A DNA stretch of 64,000 nt from Amylostereum areolatum (lineage: Eukaryota; Basidiomycota; Agaricomycetes; Russulales; Stereaceae), in NCBI GenBank assembly GCA_012932865.1, contig SAXG01000013.1:930001-994000 (forward strand), read 5' to 3'. This document shows, in pieces, positions 33,899 through 45,393 of this stretch. A program made the translations under genes and the position numbers. The notes under the pieces are model-generated. The model had not been told where the DNA came from. It was given only the letters and a program-made list of their open reading frames with translations, and did not search any database. Within the stretch, counting starts at the first letter, position 1. Every line of letters starts with the position of its first letter.

Positions 33899-34391
33899 TG
33901 TCATGAACGTTACCATTCCGGACATCTCGGACACCTCGGGGACCTCGGGGATAATATCCCAATTCATTTTTATTTTCATTTCTATCTGACTACTCGTCAC
34001 TTAGCAATACTCCGTCACTCCGGTGGAGACTCGGCTTATCCTTGCTCCTTCCTGACGTCATGACCCCAGGCTCGTCTTATCATCGCTTCCTTTGACTCCA
34101 CATGACATCATAACGCTGCGCATGACATCATGCCGCTCCGGACCCGGCTCATCCTTATTGTCTCGCTTACTGATCCTGCTGCGCATGTATCTATACTTAG
34201 CTCTGCTTACTGACCGCCGTGTGTCGTAGCTTACTAAGTGACTCTGCCTCGTAGTATATAAGGGCTCCATTCCTCCTGTACATATTCCCCATCTCGACCT
34301 AGTCAATACTACCGACCTTACCCCCCATCGTCCCTCTTCACTTGTGTCACACGTCGTCGCCTAGTGCTCGTCACTAAGGCCGTTGCTGACA
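33899..34391 (+). repeat. 5' LTR of Gypsy-C
   Basis: 493 bp. TATATAAGG at 34255; the predicted transcript start lies about 36 bp downstream at ATCTCGACCT (34291-34300). ATGACATCA is repeated inside (about 34101 and 34121). Confidence 0.95.
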
Positions 34392-34393
34392 TA

Positions 34394-34403
34394 AGGTCGA
34401 GAT
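34394..34403 (+). promoter_or_regulatory. Self-primer binding site of Gypsy-C
   Basis: AGGTCGAGAT, two bases after the LTR, is an exact complement of 34291-34300 in the LTR. Confidence 0.6.
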
Positions 34404-34865
34404 CTACTTTACCATCGCACTACCCGACGACCATCGTAGCGTAGCATACCTGTTCGTAGTAGACGCCTTATTGCGCTACTAACTCCACTTTTTCTTCGTG
34501 CCGCCTCGGATCATTGCCCCCAGCGTACGCGACTAGTCACCCCGATTCTGTGGTCGTGTGCACGCATCAGCGGCGCCGGCTTGACGTAACCGCGTTACGT
34601 TACACGTACTCGGGGCCCCTCGAACACCACGAGAACCCAGACGTGACAGTTGAAGGTGCACCTAACGGTGTAGGAGGCTAGTAAAAGCGACAAAGGGAAA
34701 GTGACCCGAGAAGTTCTTGGGCTCGTGACCCTTGAACGAAGAGACAGCCAACAGGCCGAGAAGGCTGAGGCAGACCGTCTTGCGATTGGAAAGACCAGTG
34801 ACATATCCCTCGACACCCGATCCCCTTGCCGTACTAGTAACCGTCCTCGACTCGGGGGCTAGTAC

Positions 34866-35605
34866 ATGGGAGAGGAACACCAAGCCTTGGAAGAAGAAAA
34901 CTTCCATTTCCCCGACTTCGACTTCGTGTATGAACGCGAAGAATTCACAGCCGTCACCGAAATCGAACGTGACACCGCCATCACCGCCTACTTTGGCGAC
35001 AACCTCTTCGAGTCTACGCCTCTGCGAGCAACCCTGATTGGGGATTTCGGGTTCGAGTTGACTGGACTCGGATCATCGTATCAATTGAACAGGGCCATCC
35101 CCGGCTTGAGTTCCGGCCCTATTTCTCTGCAATCTACCGGAATGAACAACTACCAAATCAGTGGTACGGGCCCCACACCCCCATCCCCATCTACACCACG
35201 ACCAGCCCAGAAGGTGGGAGGCCAACGCCAACGCCAAGCCCGCCACCGCAAGAAGAAGGCTTCTGGACAGCCCCCAGCAGTCCCCTCCCCTCAACCCACG
35301 AGGATTCAGATTCCAGCAGGTCCGCACCCAGTAGCTTGCGATCCCTGGACGGATCCCCGCGGATTTATCCACTTGGGCCTTGGACCATCGGAGACGGAGG
35401 AGGAATTGGAAGCGAACTAGACGAAGTCGACGACATCCTCGACCTATACCTCTCCGACACTACTACCCTCGTCGACGACGAATCCCTTGAATACGACCCC
35501 GACAACCTCGAGTGGGGAGAACCAGAAAACCTCAATAACAACGACTGGGATCAGATCCCCGTCCCCTACATCGCAACCCCGCCCCAAATCCCTCGCCCAC
35601 TCTAA
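34866..35605 (+). other. Gypsy-C pre-gag open frames
   Basis: An ATG frame at 34866-35420 (184 residues, acidic start, then Pro/Arg-rich) overlaps a gag-frame ORF that ends at TAA 35603-35605. Both look coding in composition. They may be a leader protein or a former gag N-terminus, as in Gypsy-A. 34404-34865 is untranslated leader. Confidence 0.35.
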
Positions 35606-35608
35606 ACC

Positions 35609-37327
35609 GTGTCGTCCACTTACGGATTACGCCCCCGTAGTCCCCATCCCCTCCCCCGAGGAATCACCGAAGAATACCTCCGAAGGGAACGAAGATTTCT
35701 TTACTTCATCCACCTAGAAGGAGACGAAGAAGAAGACCAAGTCTACTTTGTTGACGGAGAGTGGTGTGCCGACGAAGAAGGGAATCAAGCCTTCACTGAA
35801 GACGACCTCGCACTCATCGCCCTAGACTACGACCGACGCGAAGAACGTCTGAGGAACCAACCTCCCCCCGCACCACCCCCACCCCCACCGTATAACCCAC
35901 CCCCTCGAACCTTCCAAGTCCAAACCCACACCGGACCCCTACGACCCCACTCCCCCCCCTCATCCGCCTGGAAAAGAAGACAAGCCATGGCCGCCACTGT
36001 CCTCAACCGCCGCGCGGCCGATCAAACCAACTGCCCCGCCAACATCGCCGCATTCGCCCCCGTCATCGGAAATACCCGCTACGCTTTCCTTAATGGAATA
36101 GCGTACGAAGTCGCCAAATTCGAATTCACCGACGACCCATTAAATGGAACACAATGGGCCTATGTTGACGCCGGAAACTGGCACGCCTTCAGTAACCTAA
36201 TCATCGCCGCATTCACTCCCGCCGCCCCAGGAGCGCCGACAGCCGCTACCGCTAAACGAAAAATCCACGCCGCCAAACCACGGGAGTACAGCGGAAAACG
36301 TTCTGAATACGCGGACTTCAAACATGAAGTCACCAGTTACATCGAAGCGGCCCCCCAAGACTTCGTCAGTGAAATCGACCAAGTCCGCTTCATTCTCAGT
36401 TACATGAGGGAAGGCGCCGCCAAGGAATGGGCGCGCAACTTCAAAGACGCCAATGTCCTCACCGCCGGAACCACGGTCACTATGGCCAACTTCATCACCG
36501 CCCTCGACGCTTCCTTCGTCAGCACCTCGGATCAGCAAGACGCGCTCAATGAACTGGATCAGTTCAAAATGGGGAACAAATCAGCCGATGAATTCTTCGT
36601 TAAGTTCGAACAAATTGCGCGACGCGCCAACGTTATCCCCACCAACGACGACGCCTGGTTCCTTCGTATTCTCAAAGCCAACATCAAGATAGAGATACTG
36701 AAGAACATCTTCCGCAGCCCGCCGGTCCCCACCACATACACCGACTGGAAGAAACGCGTCACCGAGATGGACAATGCCTGGCGCGAAATCTCCGAAATGC
36801 ACCGCGGACACCCCTCCTCCTCCACCCATACCACCTCCAAACCCAAAGACGTCAAAGATGCCACGGGTACCATTCATGGAGGCGGTGGACAAGCCATGGA
36901 CATAGGCGCCATCGATACCAAGGGACGCTGCTTCAAATGTGGAATGACCAACCACATCTCCAAGGACTGCAAAGCGTCGGTCGAATATATCCGAAAAAAG
37001 TGGGGACGTGATCGTTACAGCACGTCTCCCAATTACAAAGGACCCCGCTCCTCGAACACCCCGCGACCGCCTCCCTTCAAACGCAACCCCAACCAGCAAG
37101 CACGGTCCCAGACCACGGAAGAGTTCGCCTCGCCCAAAGAATGGATTAACACTCTGGACGACGAGCAGCGAAAGATGATCCTCCGCGCTCTGGTGGAAAC
37201 CGACGGCAAAACCACGCCGACGCCCAAGACGGAAGCAAAGAAGAAGAAGAAGGACAAAGACAAGGTAGTCGACGACAGGAGCACCAAGAGCGGTGGATCG
37301 GATGCCGACGCGGAGTCGGATTTTTAG
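35609..37327 (+). CDS. Gypsy-C Gag
   Basis: Open from 35609; the first in-frame ATG is at 35987 in a strong context (GCCATGG). Capsid-like block: KPREYSGKRSEYADFKHEV, AAKEWARNF, ALNELDQFKMGNKSADEFF. The CCHC knuckle is CFKCGMTNHISKDC; the tail is Lys-rich and ends ESDF in GAT TTT TAG. No disruption. Confidence 0.9.
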   Translation: MSSTYGLRPRSPHPLPRGITEEYLRRERRFLYFIHLEGDEEEDQVYFVDGEWCADEEGNQAFTEDDLALIALDYDRREERLRNQPPPAPPPPPPYNPPPRTFQVQTHTGPLRPHSPPSSAWKRRQAMAATVLNRRAADQTNCPANIAAFAPVIGNTRYAFLNGIAYEVAKFEFTDDPLNGTQWAYVDAGNWHAFSNLIIAAFTPAAPGAPTAATAKRKIHAAKPREYSGKRSEYADFKHEVTSYIEAAPQDFVSEIDQVRFILSYMREGAAKEWARNFKDANVLTAGTTVTMANFITALDASFVSTSDQQDALNELDQFKMGNKSADEFFVKFEQIARRANVIPTNDDAWFLRILKANIKIEILKNIFRSPPVPTTYTDWKKRVTEMDNAWREISEMHRGHPSSSTHTTSKPKDVKDATGTIHGGGGQAMDIGAIDTKGRCFKCGMTNHISKDCKASVEYIRKKWGRDRYSTSPNYKGPRSSNTPRPPPFKRNPNQQARSQTTEEFASPKEWINTLDDEQRKMILRALVETDGKTTPTPKTEAKKKKKDKDKVVDDRSTKSGGSDADAESDF

Positions 37328-40300
37328 AGGGGCGAAGGATGAACACGGCATCCAACGCCTCGAAACCAGTTTCTCGATGGCCTCTTTCTCGCATTCTATC
37401 ATCAGGACTCTCTGTACCCTCTCGCTTCCCTGACCCGGATTTCTTCAATCGCTGGCCCCATTCTCGTTTACGATCACATGTACATCCCTCACTGGAAAAG
37501 GACTCGGTGAAGACCGAGACTACGACGCGCGATGGCTGGGGCGCGTCGCTGGACACAATTAAATCCCCTCCTCCCCCGTATATGTCGCTCCGCACGTCCA
37601 ACATGACGATAAACTGTAGCCCAGGTGAGAAGCCTGCCCTCAAAAAGGACGAAGAAAGGAAGAAATTCCCGGTCGGATGGACGACCTTCAACACCGTCGA
37701 CTGGGCCACCCCGAAAATCCTGGATCCAATCAAGCCGCGGACCTTCACATGGCCCGCGTTCAACCCCTTCCTCCGAGTGCCACCGGTGAAACTCCCTAAG
37801 ACATCGCGCGCTCATGTGGGCACCATCCATGAGGAGGATACGGATGTCACCCAACCACCTCCCCGAGAGGAAAAGGGCATAGTTCGACCTCCTCAGGGCG
37901 GATACACGCCAGATCCTTCTTGCAAGGTCGGGGACACGAAGCCGGAAAACGGAGACGGGGGTTGCATTGACAGGGAAATCCCGGTGGACCCGAGTTTAGC
38001 TCGGGACAGGGGAGGCGCGATGGCAGGGGCGCCCCCCACAAGTGTAGATACGTCACGAAAATATGCGTTACCAAGAACTGCGCAATGGACCTTGAAACGC
38101 TTAAGGGAAGACAAACCTGAAAGCGCGATCGCAGAACTACGGATATGGACTCATCATAAGCGACGAGAAGAAGCCACCCACGAAGCCGTTCAAGAGATCG
38201 GCCGAATGGGAGACGAACAAGCGATCCAAGCCTTGCACAAGCTTCACTCACCCATGAGGTTCATACGATCAAACGGACGACGAGAGCAGATCAACGTCCC
38301 CATCCGGCTCCAGTTCGGTCCAAAGACAGTAAACGCCCAGGCCCTAATCGATAGCGGATGTACGGGGTCGTGCATTGACGAAGTCTTCGTCAAAAAACAC
38401 GACATCCCTACTAAGAAAACCGCACGACCGATTCCGGTTAAGAACGCAGACGGAACCCACAACTCGGGAGGACCAATAACCGAGTACGTTACAGCGCATG
38501 TAACCATTCACGGGCACGAAGAAGACCTTGACTTGGCGGTTTCACACCTCGGAATGAACGTCTACATCGGTCACGAATGGCTTCGACAGCACAACCCGTC
38601 GATCAATTGGACAGATGGGACTATCACGTTCGACAGGTGCCCCCAGGAATGCCAACCCACGAAATTCAACATCGATGAGAAAGATGAGGAAACACCTGAC
38701 GAAGTCTACCCTCTAGAAGAAGGCGAACAATTATACGCCTTTGACTGGGAAGGTTACCAATCATCGACCTCGCTATACGTCAGGACACTTGCTTCGGACA
38801 TCGCCATTGCGGAAAACGCGAAGAAAAAGGCTCGAACCTTCGCGGAACGCGTCCCCTCGGATTATCACGAATTTAAGGACATCTTCGACAAAGACGACTT
38901 TGATAAACTCCCAAAAAGACGACCTTGGGACCACGCCATCGAACTCAAGCCCGATTTCACACCCGTAGATTGCAAAGTCTACCCATTAACGCTTGACGAG
39001 CAAGGGAAACTAGACGACTTTCTCGAAGAAAACCTACGCTCCGGACGCATCCGCAACTCAAAATCCCCGATGGCCTCACCGTTTTTCTTCATTAAAAAGA
39101 AAGACGGATCCCTCCGACCGGTGCAAGACTACAGACGGCTTAACGACATGACCATAAAAAATCGTTATCCACTCCCACTCGTACAGGAACTCCTCGACAA
39201 GTTAAAAGGAGCCAAGGTATTCACCAAACTCGACGTACGATGGGGATACAACAACGTCCGTATCAAAGAAGGAGACGAATGGAAAGCCGCATTCCGCACC
39301 AACAAGGGACTCTTTGAACCAACGGTCATGTTTTTCGGCCTCACGAACTCGCCCGCCACCTTCCAAGCCATGATGAACGACCTCTTCCGAGACCTGATCC
39401 ATGAAGGCATTGTAGTTGTCTACCTCGATGACATCCTGATCTTTACGGAAACGCTTGAACAACACCGGCAGGCCGTCAAACAGGTACTCCAAATCCTACG
39501 CGACAACAACCTGTACCTAAAACCGGAAAAATGCGACTTCGAGCAGGAAGAAATCGAATACCTAGGAATGATCGTAGGACACGGCAAGGTCCGAATGGAC
39601 CCCGCCAAAGTCGCAGCTATTACCAACTGGACCGCCCCCACGACAAAAAAACAATTACAATCATTCCTCGGATTCTGCAACTTCTACAGACGCTTTGTAC
39701 CGGATTTCAGTCGAATCACGCATGACCTAACCAAACTCACGGGCCATACGGACTGGGAATGGACAGACGCTCAACAAGTGGCCTTCGAAGAGCTCAAACG
39801 GCGAATCACATCACAACCGGTCCTAGCCATTCCCACGGACAACGAAAAGTTCCGTGTCGAAGCCGATTCATCCGACTACGCCACCGGAGCAGTACTATCG
39901 CAGAAGCAAGCCAACGGCCACTGGCACCCCATTGCCTACTTTTCCAAAGCACTGAGCCCAGCCGAACACAACTACGAAATCTACGATAAGGAACTGCTAG
40001 TGATCATGTCGGCCCTAGACGAATGGCGACAATACCTTATGGGCGCCCGACAACCGTTCGACATATGGACCGATCACCGCAACCTGACCTACTTCCGGAA
40101 GGCGCAGAAACTCAACCGACGACAAGCAAGATGGTTAATGGAGTTACAGGAGTACGACTTCACCCTGACGCATAAGGCCGGCAACCAAATGGGCAAGCCC
40201 GACGCCATTTCACGACAGGCGGGGCTTAAAAAGGGGGAAAATGACAACAAAGACGTCGTCCTCCTTAAAAACGAGCTGTTTCGTGCACTCAGGACACCCA

Positions 40301-41838
40301 AAGGATCAGGAATAATGGTGGATGGACCGGAAAACGCCTTCATCACGCGCATAAAAGGGACAACCAAGCAGGATGACTCAGTAAAAAGAGCGCTAGCCAT
40401 GAAAGTCAAGGGATGGAAGGAACAAGAAAACAATCTTTTTACGTTCCAACAACGAATCTACGTACCCCGCGACAAAAAGCTACGCGCAGACATCATCCAG
40501 GCTCACCATGACGGACCACTCAATGGACACCCAGGACGCTACAAAACACACGAACTCATCACGCGCAACTATTGGTGGCCGGCAATACGAGACGACGTAC
40601 GAAAGTACGTCGAAGGCTGCGAAACGTGCCAACGGAACAAAATACGCCACGACCAAATAGCCGCCCCGCTGCATCCACACGAGCCTCCCAAGGGACCATG
40701 GGAGCACGTCTCCATCGACTTTTTCATGCCGTTACCCGTCTCAGAAGGATACGACGCCATCTGCAATGTCAACTGCATGGGCACCAAGCAAGTCGTATTC
40801 TGGGCCACAACCAAAGACCTCACCGAAGACGAATTAGCCAAAGAATTCTTACGCAATGTCGTGCCCCATCATGGTGTCCCGCGAAAGATTGTCAGTGACC
40901 GAGGCAGCGTATTCGTCTCCAAATTCACGAAGGCCTTGTGCGAACAACTGGGAATTGAAGCCAACCCCTCCACGGCGTACCACCCCCAAACCGATGGACA
41001 AACCGAACGCTCCAATATGACGATGGAAAACTACCTCCGCATCTATGTAAACCATCGTCAGGACGACTGGGCCCATTTCCTACCCCTGGCCATGACCGCG
41101 TTCAACAATATGACCCATTCATCCATCGGCATGTCCCCTAACTTCGCCAATTACGGTCGCGAACTCTACCTCGGAACAAATCCCCGCCGCGAAACAACCA
41201 ACCCCACGGCCAACGAACTCGCCCAACGAATGCGAGACATCTACACCGAAGCACGCTCCGCCCTCAAAGCCGCTCAAAATGATCAGAAGCGGTTCTATGA
41301 TCGTAACAAAGCCGACCCCGTGGACTACCATGTCGGGGACTTCGTATGGTTGGAAGCCAAAACTCGCGACGGACAGACGGTGATCCATACCGTACGACCG
41401 ATGCAGAAGCTAGACGCCAAACGATTCGGGCCGTTCAAAGTTCTGAAAAAGGTTGGGGCATCGGCGTACCATCTTCAACTCCCGAAGACGTGGGGACGTA
41501 AACACCCAGTGTTCAACGAATCCCTCTTATCACCGCACAACGGTCCTGCCTTCGACCAACAGAAAAAAGCACCACCTCCGCCCCCTGACCTTATCCAAGG
41601 AGAAGAATTCTACGAAGTAGAATCCATCGTCGACGTCCGTAGAAAGTCGAAACGCCTCGAATTCCTGGTCCATTGGAAAGGGTACGATCAAAGTGAAGAT
41701 ACCTGGGAACCAAAGACAAATCTGGGGAAAGCCAAGAAACCCCTAGACGACTTCTACCGCCGCCATCCCACCGCCTTAAGACTGCTCAAATGGCTCCTCA
41801 TACGCCGATTACGATCGAAGCCAACCATGCGATCATGA
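37320..41838 (+). CDS. Gypsy-C Pol polyprotein
   Basis: Entered from gag by a -1 slip at the T-run 37321-37325; the first ATG is at 37339, giving about 1500 residues with no stop. Order: a basic/Pro-rich spacer, protease (ALIDSGCTGSCIDEVFV), reverse transcriptase (PFFFIKKKDGSLRPVQDYR, YLDDIL at 39421), RNase H (DSSDYATGA, DKELLVI), integrase with HHCC finger (HPGRYKTHEL, CETCQ) and core (SIDFF, DRGSVFVS, HPQTDGQTER), and a chromodomain (EFLVHWKGYDQSEDTWEP). The chromodomain probably directs integration to particular chromatin. Confidence 0.95.
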
Positions 41839-41920
41839 AGGCTGCCCATGAGCGTCTGGACAAACATCTTGTGTGCCGAAGGGTTTATCATCGGGATTCA
41901 ACGAGGACGTTGAATCTAAC

Positions 41921-41930
41921 GGGAAGGTGA
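41921..41930 (+). promoter_or_regulatory. Polypurine tract of Gypsy-C
   Basis: GGGAAGGTGA directly abuts the 3' LTR at 41931. Confidence 0.65.
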
Positions 41931-42423
41931 TGTCATGAACGTTACCATTCCGGACATCTCGGACACCTCGGGGACCTCGGGGATAATATCCCAATTCATT
42001 TTTATTTTCATTTCTATCTGACTACTCGTCACTTAGCAATACTCCGTCACTCCGGTGGAGACTCGGCTTATCCTTGCTCCTTCCTGACGTCATGACCCCA
42101 GGCTCGTCTTATCATCGCTTCCTTTGACTCCACATGACATCATAACGCTGCGCATGACATCATGCCGCTCCGGACCCGGCTCATCCTTATTGTCTCGCTT
42201 ACTGATCCTGCTGCGCATGTATCTATACTTAGCTCTGCTTACTGACCGCCGTGTGTCGTAGCTTACTAAGTGACTCTGCCTCGTAGTATATAAGGGCTCC
42301 ATTCCTCCTGTACATATTCCCCATCTCGACCTAGTCAATACTACCGACCTTACCCCCCATCGTCCCTCTTCACTTGTGTCACACGTCGTCGCCTAGTGCT
42401 CGTCACTAAGGCCGTTGCTGACA
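41931..42423 (+). repeat. 3' LTR of Gypsy-C
   Basis: 493 bp, identical by eye to 33899-34391, followed by GACGA and the rest of gene B. Confidence 0.95.
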
Positions 42424-43972
42424 GACGACAACACAGTCGATGGTCGGAATGAGGGCGAGGTCGGGCAAGGTAGTGGGGGAGGTATGGATGGTGAAGATGG
42501 GATGGGCGGTGTCGGTGTGGCTGAGGGAGGGGACGTGGCGGTCGATGGTGAGCGAGGGCAGGGCGACGATGGCGAGGGGGGAGGACAAGACGAGAGAGGG
42601 AGGGGGGAAGACGGATCGGAGGGTCCGGAGGGTCCGCCCCCGGACGAAAATGACTTTGAGATCGTGTACTCGTCCGATGGCGAGTACTGGCCGAACATGG
42701 TGCGTGAAGTCCATCTTCTTGTTAAAAATCTCTCACGTTGATCTCCACCAGGTTGACTGCGCGCAATGCGGGAAAGCCCACGCGCCGTGCTGGGCGAAAC
42801 CCAAGGGCAACACCTGCCTCCGGTGCTACGACAAGAAGTCGACCTGCAGCCACCACCAAAAGGGTACGATGACCCTGAACGCGGAGTACCTCAGCCTCCT
42901 GAAGGAAGGTCAGGCTCGCCGGCTGCCCAAGTACATTCCGGATGGCAAGGTCGTCAAGGATGCGGCAAGGGCAGGTCCGAAGGCGGGTCCGAGCGGGGCT
43001 GTAGCCTCCAAGGCTAGCTCCTCTGCTGGTGACGGTACATCTGTCGGCGTGGGAGCGAAGGATCCGAAGGGTAAGGGCAAGGCAGGCCTTGGGATTGGGA
43101 GTGAAGGTATGTTTCCTTTGTACTTAGACATCCGGTCAGGTTAATGGTTCACCTGCAGACAAAGGGAAGAAACGGGTCGGACCTGCCGCGCTCGGGAAGC
43201 AGAGTCACCTACACGGTGTCATCGTCGAGGCTCTCGACGAATTCTGCATCGCGATCAAGGCACAGATGGAGTCCTCCAGGATCAAGTTCCAGGGCGATCT
43301 TCAGGACGCAAACACGGTCGTCATGGCGCACATCTCCGATATCCACAAGCAAAATGTGGAGCTCCTCGACGTCGTGAAGTCCTTGGAGCTGAGGTGCACC
43401 GACCTCAAGAAGGATGCCCAGAAGGTGTCCGAGGTGAGCGCGTGCCTTGAGGCCTTCCTTCGGACGTCCGAGGTGCACCGTGGGTCCGGGAGTGAGGACT
43501 AGCCCGCCGCCGGCCCCAGCTCAATGGCCTAGTTTGCCCTTCTTGGTACATTTGTCAAACTGTATTCTCCTCTGCCTCCGACTGACCAGTCGTAACAGTG
43601 TATCATACCTGCCATTGACGTATGCTCCTTTTCTCTCTCAATACTTATGTGTTTGGCCATTTCGGAGGTCCGGACCTCTCTGTGGGTCCGGCCTGCTTTT
43701 GCATGTACATAATATCACCTGCCACAGGATGTAATTTGACTTTGCTATTGTGTTTTCATGCCCAAATGAAGTGTAATTGGATAAATCCTTGATATAATGC
43801 CAGAAGACTTAAAGATTAAGACTGTACATGGCGCTCGGAGGTCATGTGACATCTGGCATTTGCCGTGGTGTCACCACGTCATCCGACGTCATTTTTCATC
43901 AATCTGGACTTTTCTCTCTCTACCACCACCACCCTCCCCGGAATCTTTTTCACACCACATATCTGGCCATCT

Positions 43973-45393
43973 ATGAATACGTCAATGGATGCGATTGACA
44001 CGGAGCTCCACCTGCGTCACGCAGTCCTGTTCCTGCAGGATAAACTCGCGGTTGACCGGCGGCCGACGACTGAGTGGTGGGACATGTTTCGGGCAGAATT
44101 CGTGCGTGACCATCTGGCCGGTCATATGTCCGTCATCATTTGACCTTTGTACCAGGCGGTAGCACGGAAAACATATGCCCGGGAAGTCGGCCTCGGCAAC
44201 CATCCGTTCCAAGGACATATGAACTGGTTCCACGAAGTTCTGGGCATGCCAGACGAGGACGCTATGAATGAGGCAATTCTGGTGGGTGATATTGTGATCC
44301 CGGATGCCCTGGAACGGTCCGTGAGCGGGTGGTGGGAGAACCCAGGTGCATGTTGGGGATGTTGTTCATCTCTATGTCTTTTTAACAATGACTTAGATTT
44401 ACTGGTACCTGAGGGGAACACTGTGGAATCCTCCCTTCTTCCTTCCGACCACACATCTGCCCTTGTGAGCCCAAAGTCGGAGGCGGAGGCAGGAGCTACG
44501 GGTGGAGGGTCCAGTCTCGGAGGCAGTGCAGATGAAGAGTCTGAAGAAGAAGACCTCCCCAACTTCAACCTCCCATTGTTCGGGTCCCCAGAGCGGGACT
44601 GTCAGCAAGAGTCTGGTTTCCCACTTTCCTTGGACGAGGGCGGCTTCCCCCCACCGGACTTCTGCATGGTTCTTGACAATGAAAGCGACAACGAGGATAT
44701 CGTGGCTACAGACAACACCACGCGGGAGGGGGAAGGAGCCATTGCTGGTGGGAGGAAGGAGAAGAGTGGGCATGGTGGGGTAGAGGTCAGCGAGGGTGAT
44801 GGATGGGAGGTCTCGGTGGGTCCGGCGGGCGAAGGCCAGTCTGGCGTGGGAAAGGAAGGTCCGAGCAGGGGAGGTCCGAAGGGTGCTGTGCCCTCCGCCA
44901 CTAGCTCGTCCTGCGGCGAGGGTGTGGTGCTGCTGAATCCAAAGGGGAAGGGAAAGGGTGTCCACGGCATCCGTAAAAGTGGGTTTTCCTTGGTTTCATT
45001 TATCATACAGTGTCCTGACAGTATGGGCGTGGAAAAGGGAAGAAGCATGTCGGACTCAGGGACCTTGGTTTGGGCTCCGGGTTGGAACACATTGTGATCG
45101 AGGCCTTGGACGAGTTCTGTGTGGCGATGAAAAGTCAAATTGACTCCGCCCGGGTCGATTTTGAGGGGGTACTCGAGGACACCCACTCTGTCATCACATC
45201 CGAGATCTACGAGATCCACAAGGAGAATGGGGAGCTCCTTGATGTCGTCAAAGGGTTGGAGGTGCAGTGTGCGGACCTCAAGAGGGATGCCAAGAAAGTC
45301 TCCGAGCTAAGCGCGCGGCTGGAAGCGTTCCTGAACGCATCCGAGGGCCCTTACGGTGGAGAGGATGTGGCTGGTGGAGACCGGTGCAAGTAG
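43973..45393 (+). CDS. Gene C: accessory family member lacking the zinc cluster
   Basis: Start MNTSMDAIDTELHLRHAV (43973). Exon 1 (43973-44101) ends TEWWDMFRAEF, then a 54 nt intron (44102-44155) and KTYAREVGLGNHPFQGHM. A second intron precedes the acidic block (DEESEEEDLPNFNLP, PPPDFCMVLDNES), which matches gene B. The linker (GPKGAVPSATSSS, NPKGKGKG) and C-terminal coiled coil (LDEFCVAMKSQIDSARVDF...) also match gene B, but the cysteine-cluster exon is absent. The last splice junction (donor near 44972, acceptor near 45020) does not join in phase, so this may be a pseudogene. 43502-43972 holds only promoter-like sequence. Confidence 0.55.

Larger units (their letters stand above)
33899..42423 (+). 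mobile_element. Gypsy-C: apparently intact Ty3/gypsy chromovirus
   Basis: 8525 bp with two 493 bp LTRs (TGTCATG...GCTGACA) in which I see no difference, open gag and pol without a stop or shift, a self-primer site, a purine tract abutting the 3' LTR and a GACGA duplication. This is the youngest insertion of the three. Confidence 0.95.
33085..43501 (+). pseudogene. Gene B: Zn2Cys6-type accessory protein split by Gypsy-C
   Basis: Start MSDSEHIYPDARERER (33085). Exon 1 has LPTGEW then TGA (33202-33204) where the paralogues have a second Trp. Exon 2 has YAAEAELGQHPDRGYM; an acidic exon ends PPEFSMVMDDEDEDD at the Gypsy-C junction (33898). From 42424 the frame continues (DNTVDGRNEGEVG), then a cluster exon, CAQCGKAHAPC...CLRCYDKKSTC, with exactly the gene D spacing, a Lys/Gly-rich linker, and a coiled coil (LDEFCIAIKAQMESSRIKF...) ending at 43501. 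Excising Gypsy-C with one GACGA restores the frame. The nonsense codon and the insertion make this copy inactive. Confidence 0.65.
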
